From contig NZ_JAUNSF010000008.1 in NCBI RefSeq assembly GCF_030539355.1, positions 1 to 57,482 of the forward strand: a stretch of DNA of 57,482 bases, read 5' to 3'. The number at the start of each line of letters is the position of its first letter. The first letter of the stretch is position 1. Below the pieces are notes generated by a model. It was given only the letters and a program-made list of their open reading frames with translations, ran no database searches and had not been told where the DNA came from. This stretch comes from Sutterella sp. (lineage in GTDB: Bacteria; Pseudomonadota; Gammaproteobacteria; Burkholderiales; Burkholderiaceae_F). Made by a program: the position numbers and the translations under genes. Shown piece after piece: positions 54,016 through 57,482 of this stretch.

Positions 54016-54222
54016 AACCCCTGCTATGGCAGGGAAAACTGCGCGCTTATCGTCGTATGCAGGCTCATAGCGGAAACACCCCTGCTATGGCAGGGAAAAA
54101 TGGGCCCTTATCGTCGCGTATAGCGATATAGCGGAAACACCCCTGCTACGGCAGGGAAAACTGAGCCTTTATGGTCGCATGTAATGATATGGCAGAAACA
54201 CCCCTGCAGCGGCAGGGAACTA
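54011..54222 (-). CRISPR. Type I-E CRISPR array, 4 repeats and 3 mutually similar spacers
   Basis: Repeats of 29 bases at 54011-54039, 54072-54100, 54133-54161 and 54194-54222; spacers of exactly 32 bases at 54040-54071, 54101-54132 and 54162-54193. Core: ACCCCTGC, 4-base loop (TATG, TATG, TACG, AGCG), GCAGGG. The two outer repeats are degenerate at their outer ends. Read on the minus strand the repeat looks like GTTTTCCCTGC...GCAGGGGTGTTTCC, the type I-E form, in the same direction as the cas genes. The cas5e stop codon lies inside the first repeat, so there is no leader. Spacers 2 and 3 agree at 24 of 32 bases, 1 and 2 at 22, and 1 and 3 at 20, which is unusual (see findings). Confidence 0.92.
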
Positions 54223-54957
54223 AGCAATTGCTTTTCTAATAACACATCTGCTTTTATATAACTTCTCGGTTCCAAATCTTACCGGAACATCATTCAAAAA
54301 CATTTTCTGCATCGGAACACTCGCAGGCCGCTTTTCTGAATCACCCTGAGTCTCTTCCTCAATTTCCAGGATCACCATTTTATCCTGGTTTTCAGACATT
54401 GAATCCAAATTATTCCTCAAAAATTCCTCAGCTGCAAATCTTGAAGAAAAAATACCACCAAACACCGGTTCTGATGGTGCACAGCACTTCCTTCCCAAAT
54501 ATAGATCCCAGACAGGCGTTTTTAATCCTTCTATGACTCTTTCCTTCCAACCGATTGGAATTTCCATGATAACACAGAATTTCTCATCCTGCAAGTAAAT
54601 TTTCTTTGTCATTTTCATTCCACTCGTCTGAGATCGTTTGCCATCAAATGTTCTCAGTTTGCAGAAACGTTGCCAGGGATCATCTGGATCATAACCACTT
54701 CCTATCATTTGAAAATCAGTAAGATTGACGGTCTTTTTCGCTTCCTTTTTACCGATCCGATAGGCAGTCATTGGATAACATGTGAACTGCGACAGTGCGT
54801 CCTCCTGAGCACCGCCCAGACCCATTGCACAGAACAGAAGTCCGATGACACCTGATTTCGTCGGGAAATCATGTGTGTTACTGGTCCAGAACCGGGAGTG
54901 ATCACCCCAGCTCTGCAACGGACCTGCCAGGTTAAGAAGCAAGAATGCTCTTTCCAT
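54220..54957 (-). CDS. cas5e: Type I-E Cascade subunit Cas5e (CasD)
   Basis: A 245-residue Cas5 protein that binds the crRNA 5' handle. AFLLLNLAGPLQSWGDHSRF opens it in the conserved way (LxGPLQSWG), with TKSGVIGLL following. The stop codon overlaps the first CRISPR repeat. Three bases separate it from cas7e. Last cas gene here; no cas1 or cas2 follows. Confidence 0.95.
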   Translation of the reverse strand: MERAFLLLNLAGPLQSWGDHSRFWTSNTHDFPTKSGVIGLLFCAMGLGGAQEDALSQFTCYPMTAYRIGKKEAKKTVNLTDFQMIGSGYDPDDPWQRFCKLRTFDGKRSQTSGMKMTKKIYLQDEKFCVIMEIPIGWKERVIEGLKTPVWDLYLGRKCCAPSEPVFGGIFSSRFAAEEFLRNNLDSMSENQDKMVILEIEEETQGDSEKRPASVPMQKMFLNDVPVRFGTEKLYKSRCVIRKAIA

Positions 54958-54960
54958 GAT

Positions 54961-56013
54961 TCATTCCTTGATATTCATTATTACTTCAGAAATTTTTTCT
55001 ATTAATTCACTAATAGATGAACGGTCTTCACCGAAATCAAACTGGGCCAGCTTGCCAAACAGATCTCCCGCCTGACATTCCTTCATCTCCAGCGTTTCTT
55101 TCAGCACTTCAATGCTGGGTTTAAGAAAACCACCGCATGCGCCTGACTTAACCGGCTGTTCAAAACCGCACTGAATTCTCTGCCCTGTTCTGATATATAC
55201 ACGTGCAAAATCCCATGAGTTGCTTGCCGACATTGTCGACTGTCGTGCAGAAGGAACTGCAAGATACAATGCCGTTATAAATGTTTTCACAGGCTCAATC
55301 AGCTCACTCGCTTTTTCAATATTCAAGACTGAAGCAAGCTGATTAAGATTCAGTGAAACATAACGATAGTAAGTCGCCGCACTGAACTCCATATTCCCAA
55401 GATGTCCGGCGGTAAAATCATTCGGATCAGCCAGTTTTATGTCATCCAAGGCTGTGAAAAAATCGAGCTCAGATGTGCAGGCATGAGTGGAAAAGGCATG
55501 ACTGAAGGCCGCCGCGGCCTCGACATTGATTACGGGAGCCTGTGCCACCATTCTGCCGAAAAGTGCGATATCCAGTCCGTCCAAAGGACCTACCTTGGCC
55601 TTGCTGAGCAATTTTACGACGGCATCTTTTTTGATTTTATTTTCATCAAAATCAAGTTCTTTAATATATTCTGCAATGGCAGAATATTCCTGATCAGACA
55701 AAAAAATAAGAGTATCTTTCGTAATTTCCTTGGCAACAGTCTTCGCGCATTCTTTCGCCTGCGTTTCAGAAGCGTTCAGATCGATGAGTTTCTGAACAAG
55801 CGTCTTTTCAACATTCTTGGTTCTGATGGCAAGTTTGACACCGCGTTCATGAAGTTCCTGTCTAACAACTCGCTTCCAGCACTGGGAACTCACGCGTGCT
55901 CTTTCAACGCCGCCGATGAAGCAGGTTTTGGGTGAGTTCAGATCATCCCTGTTCAGGCATGAAACCGGAAAACTCTGAATAATGTGAAACTCAATGAGAG
56001 GATATTTTTTCAT
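54961..56013 (-). CDS. cas7e: Type I-E Cascade backbone Cas7e (CasC/Cse4)
   Basis: A 350-residue protein that forms the crRNA-binding filament. FHIIQSFPVSCLNRDDLNSPKTCFIGGVERARVSSQCWKR is the typical start and SARQSTMSASNSWDFARVYIR the conserved C-terminal part. I use the ATG at 56013 (MKKYPLIEF). Confidence 0.95.
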   Translation of the reverse strand: MKKYPLIEFHIIQSFPVSCLNRDDLNSPKTCFIGGVERARVSSQCWKRVVRQELHERGVKLAIRTKNVEKTLVQKLIDLNASETQAKECAKTVAKEITKDTLIFLSDQEYSAIAEYIKELDFDENKIKKDAVVKLLSKAKVGPLDGLDIALFGRMVAQAPVINVEAAAAFSHAFSTHACTSELDFFTALDDIKLADPNDFTAGHLGNMEFSAATYYRYVSLNLNQLASVLNIEKASELIEPVKTFITALYLAVPSARQSTMSASNSWDFARVYIRTGQRIQCGFEQPVKSGACGGFLKPSIEVLKETLEMKECQAGDLFGKLAQFDFGEDRSSISELIEKISEVIMNIKE

Positions 56014-56024
56014 GATATTAAGCC

Positions 56025-56636
56025 TCAAATTAATGCAAGTTGAATGAGTCCAAACCCGAAGGCCCGGCCTTTCCCGATGCCTTTTTGAAAAGCTTCAGAA
56101 AATTTTACAGAATCCGTCACTCGGAGAATTCCGGTAGCCCGTGCTTTTTTATATATTATTTTTGTATTTCCCTTGCGAAATTTTTCTGCTCCCATTTGAT
56201 CCACTTGATCTATGCGCACAATCATTCCATTGTTTTGCATCTTTTCATGAAACCAGACTCTGAAGTCACTTTCATTTTTAATCGGTATCCGCCTGCGATG
56301 GAACTGCCTCACCGGATTAAGAAAAACCTGATACCTATAATATTCATGATCAAGAAAATCTTCAGGAAGTTTTCTGCAAATAACATTAAGATCATCGGGT
56401 AATACATTTTTTGACAGGTCTCTGTCAGATAAAAAATCAATCTCCCGCCCCGTCAAATGCTGACCACGGTCTACCCAAAGAAAGCTCTTACATTCCTCAG
56501 GGTTATATATTCTTATATCAGAATAATAAAGGTCGCACATGATCTTATGCAGTGAATATCGATCCGTTACTTTCATTCGAATCAAAGCCGAAGGCTGAAG
56601 ACTGAGTCTTCCCAAATAAAGCTGCTTATTAGTCAT
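56025..56636 (-). CDS. cas6e: Type I-E crRNA endoribonuclease Cas6e (CasE/Cse3)
   Basis: A 203-residue processing nuclease. LYLGRLSLQPSALIRMKVTDRYSLHKIMCDLY (with candidate catalytic His30) and the C-terminal glycine-rich loop GIGKGRAFGFGLIQL are the marks of Cas6e. The start overlaps the end of cse2 (ATGACTAA). It sits between cse2 and cas7e, whereas in E. coli it follows cas5e. Confidence 0.9.
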   Translation of the reverse strand: MTNKQLYLGRLSLQPSALIRMKVTDRYSLHKIMCDLYYSDIRIYNPEECKSFLWVDRGQHLTGREIDFLSDRDLSKNVLPDDLNVICRKLPEDFLDHEYYRYQVFLNPVRQFHRRRIPIKNESDFRVWFHEKMQNNGMIVRIDQVDQMGAEKFRKGNTKIIYKKARATGILRVTDSVKFSEAFQKGIGKGRAFGFGLIQLALI

Positions 56637-57162
56637 TTTGTCTATCCAAATGTTTGTAATATTCCAGTGTCCAGCGGATTTTGATTTTCTCACAATCCCG
56701 TTCGAAATATATCATCTCCCAGAGCAGTCTTGAATAATTCAAATTCGCGCGTTTTCTTTCTGAAATCACTCTCAGAAGAGGTTGAATATTTTTAATCAGA
56801 TCCTCCGTGCGTTTGCACGAAAGCAGTTTTCTAATTCTGATAGCGATCGAATCATTACCTGAAATAGAAAATTTGGCTTTGTCACCCCATGTTTTTACCA
56901 AAGCCGATCCAAGCCCGTCACATCCGTTCTCTGTCGATTTATCCATGCAGATATATGCACCTATCAGAATATATGCTGTTCTGTATTTATCTATCTGGAA
57001 ATGTTCACCCATGAATGGAATAACATATTCCCAAACGGCATATGAGCCCAAAGGATTCGTAGCCCTTCTGAAAGCCGACCTCATTTTTGTGTCATTTTCT
57101 TTTTTCGCGTAAATAAATTCAACATAAGCTTCTTCCTTGTTTTTATAGGTCTTACTTTTCAT
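56629..57162 (-). CDS. cse2: Type I-E Cascade small subunit Cse2 (CasB, Cas11)
   Basis: A 177-residue helical protein. RRATNPLGSYAVWEYVIPF, IRIRKLLSCKRTEDLIKNIQPLLRVI and RANLNYSRLLWEMIYFE (the conserved LNYxxLLxDL pattern) identify Cse2, which lines the target-strand groove. Starts 3 bases after the cse1 stop. Confidence 0.92.
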   Translation of the reverse strand: MKSKTYKNKEEAYVEFIYAKKENDTKMRSAFRRATNPLGSYAVWEYVIPFMGEHFQIDKYRTAYILIGAYICMDKSTENGCDGLGSALVKTWGDKAKFSISGNDSIAIRIRKLLSCKRTEDLIKNIQPLLRVISERKRANLNYSRLLWEMIYFERDCEKIKIRWTLEYYKHLDRQND

Positions 57163-57165
57163 TTC

Positions 57166-57482
57166 TTATTGCTCCAAATGATAAGATTTATAAAAATGTG
57201 GGTAATTTGCACAGTGTGCCATTATTCTTCTTGATCCTGTGGCGGGGCATAACTGAACATAAACAGACTCTGCGATTCGTTCGGCCTCACTTATATAAGA
57301 TTCATACTGACTCTCACTAGCCAGATTTTCAACCAAGGCATGTCCGATTGCGTCACATCTCTTCCAGAATTCCTCTTCCGCTACTTTTCCTATTTTTGTC
57401 CTTAAATTTATTGCCATGATATCTTCATGATAATTTTCAACTCTTTTTTTAATATATATGACTATTCCATTCAGTCTTTTCA
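57166..57482 (-). CDS. cse1: Type I-E large subunit Cse1/Cas8e, C-terminal fragment (rest outside window)
   Basis: The frame is open from the right edge to the TAA at 57166. The visible end (VAEEEFWKRCDAIGHAL ... VYVQLCPATGSRRIMAHCANYP) matches the C-terminal helical bundle of Cse1, where FW and a late Cys-Pro before the end are common. The ATG at 57417 is internal and not the start, because the frame continues upstream without a stop. Confidence 0.82.
   Translation of the reverse strand, partial: KRLNGIVIYIKKRVENYHEDIMAINLRTKIGKVAEEEFWKRCDAIGHALVENLASESQYESYISEAERIAESVYVQLCPATGSRRIMAHCANYPHFYKSYHLEQ

Noticed and set aside
54040-54193. Identification of the spacer peptide AISLHATIKA as RlmN (which has an AISLHA segment)
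   Set aside because: The residues after SLHA in RlmN do not fit (usually P-N-D-E or similar), so the match is too short to name.

Overview
The window is GC-rich chromosomal DNA of an anaerobic or microaerophilic betaproteobacterium. Gene content (YdiB/AroD pair, Hya-type uptake hydrogenase, aryl-polyene-like fatty acid cluster, type I-E CRISPR) and codon use would suit a gut Sutterellaceae/Burkholderiales member; this lineage call is inference. Three stretches are clearly more AT-rich and look acquired: the left edge (1-1000), a defence island (26.0-29.5 kb) and the CRISPR-Cas locus (53.7-57.5 kb).

Layout. 0-0.6 kb: SocA/Panacea-type antitoxin overlapping an unrecognised partner that runs off the window. 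1.0-5.1 kb: metal-chelate ABC importer (permease, ATPase with a 19-histidine tail, methyltransferase, binding protein). 5.2-9.65 kb: orphan HicB, MarR regulator, MFS carrier, and divergent ydiB-aroD (quinate/shikimate metabolism). 9.73-9.93 kb: a small degenerate CRISPR array. 10.2-13.8 kb (minus): hyaC-hyaB-hyaA, a membrane-bound [NiFe] hydrogenase with the extra cysteines of oxygen-tolerant enzymes. 14.5-23.4 kb (plus): HybE-like and HupK-like chaperones, then hypA, B, F, C, D, E, so subunits and most of the maturation machinery are together; the large-subunit protease (HyaD/HupD) is not here. 23.6-26 kb: periplasmic rhodanese and a C69 dipeptidase. 26.1-29.5 kb: four-gene ABC-three-component (ABC-3C) conflict system. 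29.5-34.9 kb: M20 amidohydrolase, two degenerate transposase genes, tcdA. 35.2-42.7 kb: peptide/opine-type ABC importer with a double ATPase, plus a phosphodiesterase. 43.0-53.7 kb: an aryl-polyene-like FAS-II cluster. 54.0-57.5 kb: type I-E CRISPR array and cse1(partial)-cse2-cas6e-cas7e-cas5e.

The most interesting signal is in the spacers. The two spacers of the array beside the hydrogenase operon resemble hyaC and hyaB of this same window, with differences falling almost entirely at third codon positions, as if taken from the orthologous genes of a relative. The three spacers of the array next to cas5e, 44 kb away, resemble each other and, read on the crRNA strand, encode one peptide (A-I/M-S-L-H/Y-A/T-T-I-x-A) with mainly synonymous changes. 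Repeats vary but keep a 5-6 bp stem by paired changes. Together this suggests crRNAs aimed at conserved protein-coding genes of relatives (or a regulatory use of them) instead of ordinary anti-phage memory; no cas1/cas2 or leader lies between the cas genes and the array.
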